A DNA stretch of 64,000 nt from the NCBI GenBank assembly GCA_902791215.1, contig CADAUZ010000017.1, forward strand, positions 1-64,000, given 5' to 3'. This DNA comes from Oscillospiraceae bacterium (lineage in GTDB: Bacteria > Bacillota > Clostridia > Oscillospirales > Oscillospiraceae). A program made the position numbers and the translations under genes. The notes under the pieces are model-generated. The model was not told the origin of the DNA and ran no database searches. It saw nothing but the letters and a program-made list of their open reading frames with translations. Within the stretch, counting starts at the first letter, position 1. Every line of letters begins with the position of its first letter. Below, piece after piece: positions 44,453 through 53,270 of this stretch.

Positions 44453-45670
44453 TCAGTTTAATTCCACTTCATACCCGTGGTTTTTCAGCTCGTCCAGCAC
44501 GGCCTGACCGTGGGCCCGGCCGCCGACCTCGCAAGCGATGTGTACCTTGGTCTCGTTGGGGTTGAGGCCCGCGGCGAGTTTGTCGTGCTCGATGGTGAGG
44601 ATGTTGGCTCCGCTCCCGGCGAGGATATTGAGCACCTGTACGAGGCTGCCGGGCTTGTCCAGAAGCCGTGCCGTAAAGCGGATGCGGCGGTGGCGGGCGG
44701 CCATGCCCTGCTCGATGATGCTCTGGATAAAGCTCACGTCAATGTTGCCGCCGGAGAGCAGGCACACCACGTTTTTGCCCTTGACGTCGATCTTGCCGTT
44801 CAAGACCGCCGCGACAGGCGTTGCGCCAGCGGGCTCCACGATCATCTTGCAGCGCTCCATCAAAAGCAGGATCGCGTCGGCGATCTGGGTGTCGGAGACC
44901 GTGACCACGCCGTCACACCAGTCGTTGATGATGCCGACGGTGATGTCGCCGGGGGCCTTGACCGCAATGCCGTCGGCAATGGTGGCAGCGGTGGCGGTGG
45001 TGACGAGGCGCTTTTCCCGAAAGCTCTGGGCGATGGCGTTGGCCCCCTCGGCCTGCACGCCGTAAACTTTTACGCGGGGGTTGACCTGCTTGACGGCAGC
45101 AATGACCCCGGCCAGCAGCCCGCCACCGCCCGCGGGGGTGATGATCATGTCCACCGTCGGCAGATCGCCGAGGATTTCCAGCCCCAGCGTTCCCTGCCCG
45201 GCGATGACCTCGAGATCGTTGTAGGGGTGCAGGAAGGCCGCGCCCTGCTCCTTGCAGATTTCGCAGGCCCTGGCGTAGGCGTCGTCGTACACCTCGCCCG
45301 CCAGCACGACCCTGGCCCCGTAGTTCTCGGTGGCCTGGATCTTGGCAATGGGGGCGTTTTTCGGCATGACGATGGTGGCCGGGATGCCGAAGGCCGTGGC
45401 CGCGCAGGCCACGCCCTGGGCGTGGTTTCCGGCGGAGGAGGCAACCACCGGACAGCGCTCCCCGCGCTCGACCATGGCGGAGAGCTTGTTGGTCGCGCCG
45501 CGGATCTTGAATGAGCCGGTCTTCTGCCGGTTTTCGCACTTGAGATAGATATTGCCGCCGGTCATGCGGGAGAAGGTGGAGGAGAGGTCCAGCTCCGTAT
45601 GGTGCAGGATGGGTTTTAAGCGGCGGGAGGCCGCCATGATTTCGCTCAGCTCGGGCTTGAGAGCTTCCAT
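44453..45670 (-). CDS. ilvA: Threonine ammonia-lyase with C-terminal ACT domain
   Basis: A 405-residue fold-type II PLP enzyme deaminating threonine to 2-oxobutanoate. The PLP lysine lies in KTGSFKIRGA, the phosphate cup is GGGGLLAG, and SSAGNHAQG binds substrate. A short ACT domain (about 325-405, FTARLLDKPGSLVQVLNILA) gives regulation. This is the catabolic/short type, like TdcB with one ACT domain, not the long biosynthetic form with two. I chose the ATG at 45670, with AAGGAG eight bases upstream. An upstream GTG at 45679 overlaps that site. It may supply oxobutanoate for isoleucine or for energy, and pairs logically with glyA in serine/threonine metabolism. Confidence 0.93.
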   Translation of the reverse strand: MEALKPELSEIMAASRRLKPILHHTELDLSSTFSRMTGGNIYLKCENRQKTGSFKIRGATNKLSAMVERGERCPVVASSAGNHAQGVACAATAFGIPATIVMPKNAPIAKIQATENYGARVVLAGEVYDDAYARACEICKEQGAAFLHPYNDLEVIAGQGTLGLEILGDLPTVDMIITPAGGGGLLAGVIAAVKQVNPRVKVYGVQAEGANAIAQSFREKRLVTTATAATIADGIAVKAPGDITVGIINDWCDGVVTVSDTQIADAILLLMERCKMIVEPAGATPVAAVLNGKIDVKGKNVVCLLSGGNIDVSFIQSIIEQGMAARHRRIRFTARLLDKPGSLVQVLNILAGSGANILTIEHDKLAAGLNPNETKVHIACEVGGRAHGQAVLDELKNHGYEVELN

Positions 45671-45787
45671 GTATGTCACTCCTTAATCTGAAATGTGTAA
45701 GTCGGTTTTCTGTGCTTCTATTCTACCATCCCGCGCTGCACTTTTCTACCGTCTGTGTGAAAAAAACGCTAAAAAGGGAAAATCCCT

Positions 45788-45816
45788 TTGACAATCCCGT
45801 GCCCCTGTGTTACGAT
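45788..45816 (+). promoter_or_regulatory. Promoter of the riboswitch-controlled permease
   Basis: TTGACA (45788-45793), a 17-base spacer and TACGAT (45811-45816). The predicted transcript starts a few bases before the riboswitch. Confidence 0.85.
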
Positions 45817-45822
45817 ACCAAA

Positions 45823-45951
45823 GTAACAGGGAGTAGCCGGCGCTTTTGGCGTCGGGCAGATCGCCATTCCCGGGGCCCCGGCCCCCGGTCTGCCCGTTAA
45901 ACGGCGAGACTTTTACCACCGGAAAGGTCCGCGCGGTAAAGGTCTTTTTTT
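45823..45951 (+). ncRNA. yybP-ykoY family (Mn2+-sensing) riboswitch with terminator
   Basis: The leader contains the family hallmark AGGGAGTAGC (45828-45837). Its paired conserved segment is GGCGAGAC (45903-45910), with a long GC-rich helix between (CGGGGCC/GGCCCCGG). Directly after it, GACTTTTACC (45908-45917) can pair with GGTAAAGGTC (45935-45944), followed by seven T residues. This makes an intrinsic terminator that overlaps the aptamer end. Metal binding to the aptamer would prevent the terminator and turn expression on, as in known members. The permease start is 20 bases downstream. Confidence 0.85.
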
Positions 45952-45970
45952 GTTGTCTGGAGGTAGTGCT

Positions 45971-47281
45971 ATGATACCGGCCCTGATCGTTTTTATCATT
46001 ACTTACATTCTGATGCTGAGCTTTCAGAAGTACCGCCCGTACATCGCCCTCGGCTCGGCGTGCGTGATGCTGATCCTCGGCGCGCTGGGGTACTTTGAGA
46101 TGACGCCGCTGTCGGCTTTGAAGGCGGTGGACTACAACGTGCTGCTGATGATCTCGGCGACCATGTGCACGGTCACGCTCTTCATCGAAAGCCGCATGCC
46201 CGCGCGCCTTGCGGAGATGATGATGGTCAAGGTGCCGAACGTCATGTGGGCCGTCACGGTGCTGAGCCTCTTTGCCGGTGTGGTGAGCGCGTTTGTCGAT
46301 AACGTGGCGACGCTCCTGATGGTCGCGCCCGTGGGCCTTGCTATCTCCCGTAAGCTCAAGATTTCGCCCGTGCCGGTGCTGATCGCGATCTCCGTCTCAT
46401 CCAACCTCCAGGGCGCGGCCACACTCGTGGGCGACACCACCAGCATCCTGCTCGGCGGCTTTGCGAATATGAACTTCATGGAGTTCTTCTGGTTCAAGGG
46501 CAAGCCCAGCATCTTCTTCAGTACCGAGCTCGGGGCGCTTGCGTCGCTGCTGGTGCTGATGTTCCTTTTCCGCAAGTACACCGACAAGGTGGAAAGCAAG
46601 GTCGAGACCGAGGTCGACGACCTGGTGCCCACCTGGCTCATGGTCGGGACAGTCCTGATGCTCATCTGCATGTCCTTCGTGCCCGAACCCGCCGATCCCA
46701 CGCTCAAGGTGCTCCACAGCCTCAGAAGCGGCCTGTCCTGCGTGCTCTTTGCCCTGATCGGCCTTCTGCGCCAGAGCATACGCGAACGCAAAATCAGCCC
46801 CTTTGCCCGCGCCATGAAGGAGATGGACACGGACACGCTCCTGCTGCTGTTCGGCCTGTTCATCGTGATCGAGGGCATACGCTCCGCCGGCGTCATCGAC
46901 GCGGCTGCGGGCCTGTTCCACAAGGTCGCGGGCAACAGCCCTCTGCGCCTCTACGTGCTGATCGTGGGCGTGTCGGTGGTGCTGTCGGCCTTCATTGACA
47001 ACATCCCGTACGTTGCCACCATGCTGCCCGTGGTGCGCGGCATCGCGGGCCTCATGGGTGTGGACCCCACGGTCTACTACTTCGGCCTTCTGATCGGCGC
47101 GACCCTCGGCGGCAACCTGACGCCCATCGGGGCCTCGGCCAACATCACGGCCATCGGCATCCTGCGCAAGAACGGCGAGGAGGTCACCACCGGCGACTTC
47201 CTGCGCATCGGCGTGCCCTTCACGCTGACGGCGGTGCTTGTCGGTGCGAGCTTCACCTGGCTTGTGTGGGGCGTGAAATAA
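45971..47281 (+). CDS. ArsB/NhaD/SLC13-type permease under Mn2+ riboswitch
   Basis: A 436-residue integral membrane protein with about eleven helices in two inverted halves. Each half has a re-entrant hairpin with the ion-transporter motif: FVDNVATLLMVAP and AFIDNIPYVATMLP. Later segments are NLQGAATLVGDTTS and GNLTPIGASANITA. These repeats are typical of the IT superfamily (ArsB, NhaD, citrate and SLC13 transporters). The start at 45971 has GGAGG seven bases upstream. Because a yybP-ykoY riboswitch controls it, the likely role is coping with excess Mn2+ or a related ion, perhaps by cation efflux. This substrate is inferred, since the family also moves arsenite, Na+/H+ and carboxylates. Confidence 0.85.
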   Translation: MIPALIVFIITYILMLSFQKYRPYIALGSACVMLILGALGYFEMTPLSALKAVDYNVLLMISATMCTVTLFIESRMPARLAEMMMVKVPNVMWAVTVLSLFAGVVSAFVDNVATLLMVAPVGLAISRKLKISPVPVLIAISVSSNLQGAATLVGDTTSILLGGFANMNFMEFFWFKGKPSIFFSTELGALASLLVLMFLFRKYTDKVESKVETEVDDLVPTWLMVGTVLMLICMSFVPEPADPTLKVLHSLRSGLSCVLFALIGLLRQSIRERKISPFARAMKEMDTDTLLLLFGLFIVIEGIRSAGVIDAAAGLFHKVAGNSPLRLYVLIVGVSVVLSAFIDNIPYVATMLPVVRGIAGLMGVDPTVYYFGLLIGATLGGNLTPIGASANITAIGILRKNGEEVTTGDFLRIGVPFTLTAVLVGASFTWLVWGVK

Positions 47282-47288
47282 GCATATT

Positions 47289-47440
47289 GGGCGCATTGCA
47301 AAATGCGCTGTCATTGCGAGACCAGTTCGCAAACTGGTCGTGGCAATCCGTTTCTCCGGGAAAAGAGGACGGATTCCCACACCAGTGACATCGGTCACTG
47401 GTTCGGAATGACAGGGTGAAAGCATTTTGCAACGCGCCCG
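47289..47440. repeat. Nested palindromic intergenic repeat (TGTCATTGCGAG type)
   Basis: The outer arms GGGCGCATTGCAAAATGC (47289-47306) and GCATTTTGCAACGCGCCC (47422-47439) enclose an inner element 47309-47413 with TGTCATT/AATGACA ends and CCAGTTCGCAAACTGG and CCAGTGAC/GTCACTGG hairpins. The outer stem plus GGTTTTTT downstream may also terminate the permease gene. Confidence 0.85.
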
Positions 47441-47533
47441 GTTTTTTCCCTCCGGGGCTTGCGAAACGGAGGGACTTGTATTATTATTCTGTCGTTGTTA
47501 TTATAATAGTATCGAAGGAGAGGGAAGCGAGGC

Positions 47534-48204
47534 ATGGCCGTCGAACGCATCACGTCAAGAAAAAATCCCCTGATCCTGCGTCTGCGCGCCCTCGCAGCCG
47601 ACGGGGCCTTCCGGCGCGCGGAGAGGGAGTACCTCTGCGACGGGCACAAGCTGCTCGAAGAGGCGCTGGACAAGGGCGCGAAGGTCCTCGCGGTACTCTG
47701 GAAGGGCGAACCGGGCAACATCACGCTGCCTGACACCGTGCGGCAGTATACCGCGCCGGAGGACCTCTTCGACTACGCTTCCCCGATGAAAAACAGCCCC
47801 GGCCCGCTCTTTACGCTTGCGATCCCCGAAGAGCGGGAGCCGGTTTTTACCCGCGCGATATTGCTTGAAAACGTGCAGGACCCCGGCAATGTCGGCACCG
47901 TCATCCCACCATGGGGGCCGTCTTCCGGGAAAAGATCCTGCACTGTGACGTGGAAGGCGCGCGGGCACTTGCACAGCGCAATTCCCTGAAGATGTACGGC
48001 GCGGCGCTGTCGGAGCGGGCAGCCGATATCCGCACGCTGAGTCTTCAAAATGCCGTCGTCGCCGTGGGCAGCGAGGGACGGGGACTGAGCCGGGAACTTC
48101 TCGGCCAATGCGACGGGGAGCTCATCATCCACATGTCCCCGGGCAGCGAGTCCTTAAACGCCGCCGTCGCCGCGTCGATAATATTGTGGGAAATGGCGCG
48201 GTAA
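47534..48204 (+). pseudogene. SpoU/TrmH-type rRNA/tRNA 2'-O-methyltransferase with internal deletion and frameshift
   Basis: The first part (47534 to about 47903) gives the N-terminal substrate-binding domain and the start of motif 1 (ENVQDPGNVGTVI). From 47911, in another frame, the rest continues as MGAVFREKI, then motif 2 VAVGSEGRGLS and motif 3 HMSPGSESLNAAVAASIILWE. In intact relatives about 27-30 residues join these pieces, including the Arg of motif 1. So roughly 80-90 bases, not a multiple of three, are missing at about 47904-47910. The encoded 151-residue product runs out of frame and lacks the SAM-binding knot. It is probably inactive. Its neighbour is dprA, in the usual clostridial order. 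Confidence 0.85.
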
Positions 48205-48230
48205 ACTGCTGCCTGCTTGAGTGCCTTCTT

Positions 48231-48372
48231 GGCTCCCCCCTTTGGGGGAGCTGTCACCAGTGCGCACACTGGTGACTGAGAGGGTTGTCGGACACAGTAC
48301 AACATCGGTAGACCCTCTCCGTCATTCGCCTTGCGTGAGACGGCGAATGCCACCTCCCCCAAAGGGGGAGGC
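48231..48372. repeat. Palindromic intergenic element, family A (copy 3)
   Basis: The ends GGCTCCCCCCTTTGGGGGAG and CTCCCCCAAAGGGGGAGGC flank CACCAGTGCGCACACTGGTG and inner CATTCGCC/GGCGAATG hairpins. The layout matches the copies in the pilus island. Confidence 0.85.
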
Positions 48373-48401
48373 AAGAATAAATGTATGAAAGGCGGGGTTA
48401 T

Positions 48402-49643
48402 ATGTCATCCATCCGATACTGGGTATGGCTGTCGAGCGTGAGCGCGGCGAATCCGCGGGCGCGCTATGCCCTTGCCGAGCATTACGGCGGCGCGGAAAAC
48501 GCCTTCCTTGCCCCGCGCGGAGAATACAAAACCATCCAGGGCCTGTCCGAGCACGAGGCCGAGCTGTTTGAACGGCGTGACTTATCCGAGGCCGACCGCA
48601 TCCTCGAGACCTGCCGCCGGGAGAATATCACGATCCTGACCCTCGCGGACGCGGCCTATCCCCGCCGTCTGCGCAATATCTACGACCCGCCCGTGGTGCT
48701 GTACATCAAGGGCAGGCTCCCGGATGTGGACGCTATCCCTTCCGTCGCCGTCATCGGCACCCGCTCCGCCACGCCCTACGGCCTCAAGATGGGGCGGGAC
48801 ATCGCCTTCGAGATCGCAAAGTGCGGCGGCATCGTCGTCTCCGGCCTCACCGAGGGCATTGACCGCGCGGCGGCCAGAGGCTGCCTGCTTGCGGGCGGAA
48901 TCTGCATCGGCGTCCTCGGCACGCCTCACGGCAAGGGCGGGGAACTGCGGGACGATGTGAGCGCTCTCGGCGTGCTGGTATCGGAGTACCCGCCCGGGGC
49001 AAAGCCGCAGAACCGCTTCTTCCGGGAGCGAAACCGCGTCGCCTCCGGCCTTTCCCACGCGGTGTGCGTGGTGGAGGCCCCGGCCAAGAGCGGCGCGCTG
49101 CTCTTCGCGGCCGAGGCCCTGGAGCAGGGCAGGGAGATCTTTGCCGTGCCCGGCAACGCCGACGCGGAAAATGCCGCCGGGATCATGGCGTTATTAAAAC
49201 AGGGCGCGCGCCCCGCCGCCTGCGGATGGGACGTGCTGGAGGATTTCGCCGCCGTCTACCCCGACAGACTGCGCAGACCCAACGGCGAAAAGTGCCAGGC
49301 TCCCGATCCGGAGCCCGTCCCCGCGCGTGAAAAAAGCGCGAAAAAAGCGCCCGCGCCCAAACCCGAATCCGACTTAGCTCCCGACGCTTCGACAAAAAAA
49401 GAGATTGACAAGCAATCGGACGCGGGATATATTGACTTGCATGACCAACTCAAAGCATTAAGTGAGGATCAGCTGCAGATCGTCACGGCCATCAGCCGGG
49501 GCGAGACGCATATCGACGATATCATTGAGGCCACCGGCATGGGCGCGGCGAAGGTGCTGTCCCAGCTCACGATCCTGGAGATCAAGGGCTATATCCGCCG
49601 GGTGGCCGGCAGGCGCGTCAGCCTGAACATTACGCAAAAGTGA
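48402..49643 (+). CDS. dprA: DNA-processing protein DprA
   Basis: A 413-residue protein. A SAM-like N-terminal helical region (1-70) is followed by a Rossmann fold with SVAVIGTRSATPYG and SGLTEGIDRAAARG. The ssDNA-binding segment SEYPPGAKPQNRFFRERNRV and the wall GREIFAVPGN come next. A Lys/Pro-rich linker (about 295-345) leads to a winged-helix DprA_WH domain (about 350-413). It loads RecA on incoming ssDNA during transformation. The loop after VLGT is short (PHGKGGELRDD) compared with the usual GxDxxYPxxN version. The start at 48402 has AGGCGGGG upstream; an in-frame ATG at 48381 does not. Ends ten bases before topA. Confidence 0.93.
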   Translation: MSSIRYWVWLSSVSAANPRARYALAEHYGGAENAFLAPRGEYKTIQGLSEHEAELFERRDLSEADRILETCRRENITILTLADAAYPRRLRNIYDPPVVLYIKGRLPDVDAIPSVAVIGTRSATPYGLKMGRDIAFEIAKCGGIVVSGLTEGIDRAAARGCLLAGGICIGVLGTPHGKGGELRDDVSALGVLVSEYPPGAKPQNRFFRERNRVASGLSHAVCVVEAPAKSGALLFAAEALEQGREIFAVPGNADAENAAGIMALLKQGARPAACGWDVLEDFAAVYPDRLRRPNGEKCQAPDPEPVPAREKSAKKAPAPKPESDLAPDASTKKEIDKQSDAGYIDLHDQLKALSEDQLQIVTAISRGETHIDDIIEATGMGAAKVLSQLTILEIKGYIRRVAGRRVSLNITQK

Positions 49644-49652
49644 GGAAACGAA

Positions 49653-51941
49653 ATGGCAAAAGCGAAGGATCTCGTCATCGTGGAGTCGCCCGCCAAGGCA
49701 AAGACGATCGAGAAATATCTGGGCAGCGGCTACAAGGTGACCGCGTCCATGGGACATCTGCGGGACCTGCCCAAGAGCAAGATGGGCGTCGACATAGAAA
49801 ACGGCTTTGAGCCGCAGTATATCCCCGTGCGGGACAAGCGGGAGCTCATCAATGAGCTCAAGAAGGAAGCCAAGGATGCCAAGACCGTCTTTCTCGCAAC
49901 CGACCCTGACCGCGAGGGCGAGGCCATCTCCTGGCACTTAAAGGAGCTTCTGGAACTGGACGACAAGAAGGCCAAGCGCGTCACCTTCAACGAGATCACC
50001 AAGAAGGTCGTCACCGAGAGCATCCAGCACCCGCGCAGCATCGACCAGAACCTGGTGGACGCCCAGCAGGCGCGCCGCATCCTCGACCGCATCGTGGGCT
50101 ATGAGCTATCGCCCCTTCTGTGGAAGAAGGTCAAAAAGGGCCTGAGCGCGGGCCGCGTCCAGTCGGTTGCCACGCGCATGGTGGTGGACCGCGAGGAGGA
50201 GATCGAGGCCTTCGTGCCGCAGGAGTACTGGCTTTTGGACGCAAGGCTTAACTGCGGTGCGGAGAATTCCTCCTTCACCGCCCGCTTCCACGGCAAGGGC
50301 GACAAGAAGCAGGAGCTCCACTCCAAGGAAGAGGTGGACGAGGTCCTCGCCGCCGTGGAGAAGGCTCCCTTTATTGTCAATAACGTCAAGCGCGGTGAGA
50401 AGCAGAAATCCCCCGCGCCCCCCTTCATCACCTCCACCCTCCAGCAGGAGGCGTCGAGACGACTGAGCATGACGCCGCGGCGCACCATGTCCATTGCCCA
50501 GCAGCTCTATGAGGGCGTGGAGATCGCGGGCCAGGGCTCCGTCGGCCTCATCACCTACATGCGTACCGACTCCCTGCGTTTAAGCGAGGAGGCCCTCGCC
50601 GCAGCTAAGGACTATATCACCGGCCACTACGGCCCGGAATACTACCCCGGCAAGCCCCGGCACTTCAAGACCAAGGCCGGCGCCCAGGACGCCCATGAGG
50701 CCATCCGCCCGACGGACGTAACGCTGACCCCCGAGCTTGTGCGCAAGGACCTGACCCAGGAGCAGTACCGGCTCTATCGCCTCATCTGGGGCCGCTTCAC
50801 CGCCTGCCAGATGGCAAACGCGGTGTACGATAATGTGTCCGTGGACATCGACTCCGCGGGCTATACCTTCCGCGCCAACTACTCGGAGCTTAAATTCAAG
50901 GGCTACACCGCCGTGTACGAGGAATCGAAGGACGAGGAGTCCAATGAGCTTGCAAACCCGCTGCCGAGCCTGAGTGAAGGCCAGGCGCTGAATCTTGAAA
51001 AAATGATGAGCGAGCAGCAGTTTACCCAGCCGCCCGCCCGCTATACCGAGGCGACCCTCATCCGCGCCATGGAGGAAAAGGGCATCGGCCGCCCGTCGAC
51101 CTACGCCCCGACGATCTCCTCCATCACCGCGCGCGACTACGTCATCAAGGAGGGCAAGTACCTCAAGCCGACGCCCCTGGGCCAGGTGGTGACGGGGCTT
51201 ATGAAGGAGCGCTTTGCCGACATCGTGGACCTCAAGTTCACCAATCAGATGGAAGCGGAGCTCGACGAGATCGAGAGCGGGAAGGCCGAGTGGCGCAGTG
51301 TCCTGGAAAACTTCTACGGCGGTTTCAGCAAGGAGCTGCACGAGGCCGAGGAGGCCCTGGACGGCGTGCGCCTCAAGGTGCCGGACATTCTGAGCGACGA
51401 GTACTGCGACGTCTGCGGGCGGCAGATGGTGGTCAAGAAGGGAAAATTCGGCTACTTCCTGGCCTGTCCCGGCTTCCCGGAGTGCACCTTCACCAAGCCC
51501 ATCGTCATCGAAATGCCCGGCAAGTGCCCCAAATGCGGCGGCCGCATCCTCAAGCGCACCAGCAAGAAGGGCTATGTCTTCTACGCCTGCGAGCGCGGCA
51601 CCGACTGCGGCTTCATCACCTGGGACGTACCCACCAAGGACTTCTGCCCCATCTGCGGCAAGACCATGTTCAAGCACAGCGGCAGGGGACCGTTAAAGTC
51701 CTTCTGCATCAACGAGGAATGCCCGAACTTCGTCCCCGAGGACAAGCGGACCTATAAGAAAAAGACGCCCGAGGAAAAGGCGGAGGCTGAGGCAAAGAAG
51801 GCCGAGAAGAAGGCAGCCGCCGAAGAGAAGAAAGCCGCCAAAAAGACAACGGCGAAGAAAACCACCGCCAAAAAGACCGCGACAGCGAAAAAGACCGCCA
51901 CCCGCAAGACCGCCGCAAAGAAGGCGGCTGCGGAGGAATAA
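49653..51941 (+). CDS. topA: DNA topoisomerase I
   Basis: A 762-residue type IA topoisomerase that relaxes negative supercoils. It has a TOPRIM domain at the N-terminus (VIVESPAKAKTIEKYLG, ATDPDREGEAISWHL) and the catalytic Tyr302 in ITYMRTDSLRLS. Three C-terminal zinc ribbons (about 585-705) have CDVCG, CPKCG and CPICG openings. The tail (about 710-762) is a Lys/Ala-rich, histone-like stretch of KKTTAKKTTAKKTATAKK type, which should increase DNA binding. Four bases separate it from trmFO, in the usual dprA-topA-trmFO order. Confidence 0.97.
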   Translation: MAKAKDLVIVESPAKAKTIEKYLGSGYKVTASMGHLRDLPKSKMGVDIENGFEPQYIPVRDKRELINELKKEAKDAKTVFLATDPDREGEAISWHLKELLELDDKKAKRVTFNEITKKVVTESIQHPRSIDQNLVDAQQARRILDRIVGYELSPLLWKKVKKGLSAGRVQSVATRMVVDREEEIEAFVPQEYWLLDARLNCGAENSSFTARFHGKGDKKQELHSKEEVDEVLAAVEKAPFIVNNVKRGEKQKSPAPPFITSTLQQEASRRLSMTPRRTMSIAQQLYEGVEIAGQGSVGLITYMRTDSLRLSEEALAAAKDYITGHYGPEYYPGKPRHFKTKAGAQDAHEAIRPTDVTLTPELVRKDLTQEQYRLYRLIWGRFTACQMANAVYDNVSVDIDSAGYTFRANYSELKFKGYTAVYEESKDEESNELANPLPSLSEGQALNLEKMMSEQQFTQPPARYTEATLIRAMEEKGIGRPSTYAPTISSITARDYVIKEGKYLKPTPLGQVVTGLMKERFADIVDLKFTNQMEAELDEIESGKAEWRSVLENFYGGFSKELHEAEEALDGVRLKVPDILSDEYCDVCGRQMVVKKGKFGYFLACPGFPECTFTKPIVIEMPGKCPKCGGRILKRTSKKGYVFYACERGTDCGFITWDVPTKDFCPICGKTMFKHSGRGPLKSFCINEECPNFVPEDKRTYKKKTPEEKAEAEAKKAEKKAAAEEKKAAKKTTAKKTTAKKTATAKKTATRKTAAKKAAAEE

Positions 51942-51944
51942 GCC

Positions 51945-53270
51945 ATGGAACAGGTAACGGTACTGGGTGCGGGGCTCGCCGGCAGTGAGTGCACCTGGCA
52001 GCTGGCAAAGCGCGGCGTGCGCGTAAAGCTGATCGAGATGAAGCCGGGGAAGATGACCCCGGCCCACAGCTCCCCATATTTCGGGGAGCTGGTCTGCTCC
52101 AACTCGCTCAGAAGTGACGAGCTTTCCAACGCTGTCGGCCTGCTCAAGGCCGAGATGCGGGCCATGGGCTCGCTCATCATGGAAAGCGCGGATTCAAACC
52201 GCGTGGCGGCGGGCGGCGCACTGGCCGTCGACCGCGTGGGATTCAGCAGATACATCACCGAAAAACTGTCGGGTCATCCCAATATTGAGATCATCTCCGC
52301 CGAGGCAACAGACATCCCGGACGGGGAAGTGGTCATCGCCACGGGGCCGCTTTCCAGCGACGCCATCGCCGAGAAGATCGCCGCCCTCTGCCCGGACAGC
52401 GACCTGCATTTTTATGATGCGGTGGCCCCCATTGTGACGCTCGAGAGCGTGGACATGGAAAGCGCCTTTTTCGCCTCCCGCTACAACAAAGGAACGGCGG
52501 ATTATGTAAACTGCCCCATGGACAAGGACGAGTACCTGGCCTTTGTGAAGGAGCTGGTCTCCGCCAAAGAGGCGGAGGTTCACGGCTTTGACGACGGCGG
52601 TGTCTTCGAAGGCTGCATGCCCGTCGAGGTCATGGCGCGCCGCGGGGTGGACACCCTGCGCTACGGGCCCTTAAAGCCCGTGGGCCTTATTGATCCGCGC
52701 ACGGGGAAGAACAATTACGCCGTTGTCCAGCTCCGGCGCGACAATGCCGACGGCACCATCTACAACCTTGTCGGCTTCCAGACGCACCTGACCTGGGGCG
52801 AGCAGAAGCGCGTGTTCTCCATGATCCCGGCGCTCAAAAACGCGGAGTTCGTGCGCTACGGCGTCATGCACCGCAACACCTACTTAAACAGCCCCCGGCT
52901 TCTGGACCGCTACTACCGCCTGCGGTCCGACCCGCGCATCAGCTTTGCCGGGCAGATGACCGGCGTGGAGGGCTATGTGGAGTCCGCCGCCTCCGGCATG
53001 CTGGTGGGCATCGAGACCGCCGCGCGCGTGCTGGGACTTCCTGCTGTGGACTTCCCGCAGGAGACCGCCATCGGCGCCCTGGGGCTCTACGTCTCCGGCG
53101 GCAGCGTGGGCGAATTCCAGCCCATGAACATAAACTTCGGCATCATTACACCCCTGGATCACCGCGTCAAAGGAAAGCGAAACAAGAACGCGGAAATCTC
53201 CAAGCGTTCGTTGGAGATCATAGAAAAGCTCAAGGAGAAGGAGGTTTTCCGCATTGAGGATCATCATTGA
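51945..53270 (+). CDS. trmFO: Methylenetetrahydrofolate-tRNA-(uracil-5-)-methyltransferase
   Basis: A 441-residue flavoprotein that forms ribothymidine-54 in tRNA using methylene-THF. The FAD motif VLGAGLAGSECTWQLA is at residues 5-20. Family segments ELVCSNSLRSDELSNAVGLLK and RYGVMHRNTYLNSPRLLD follow, then AGQMTGVEGYVESAASG. Length is usual. The plsX gene begins inside its last 17 bases. Confidence 0.97.
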   Translation: MEQVTVLGAGLAGSECTWQLAKRGVRVKLIEMKPGKMTPAHSSPYFGELVCSNSLRSDELSNAVGLLKAEMRAMGSLIMESADSNRVAAGGALAVDRVGFSRYITEKLSGHPNIEIISAEATDIPDGEVVIATGPLSSDAIAEKIAALCPDSDLHFYDAVAPIVTLESVDMESAFFASRYNKGTADYVNCPMDKDEYLAFVKELVSAKEAEVHGFDDGGVFEGCMPVEVMARRGVDTLRYGPLKPVGLIDPRTGKNNYAVVQLRRDNADGTIYNLVGFQTHLTWGEQKRVFSMIPALKNAEFVRYGVMHRNTYLNSPRLLDRYYRLRSDPRISFAGQMTGVEGYVESAASGMLVGIETAARVLGLPAVDFPQETAIGALGLYVSGGSVGEFQPMNINFGIITPLDHRVKGKRNKNAEISKRSLEIIEKLKEKEVFRIEDHH

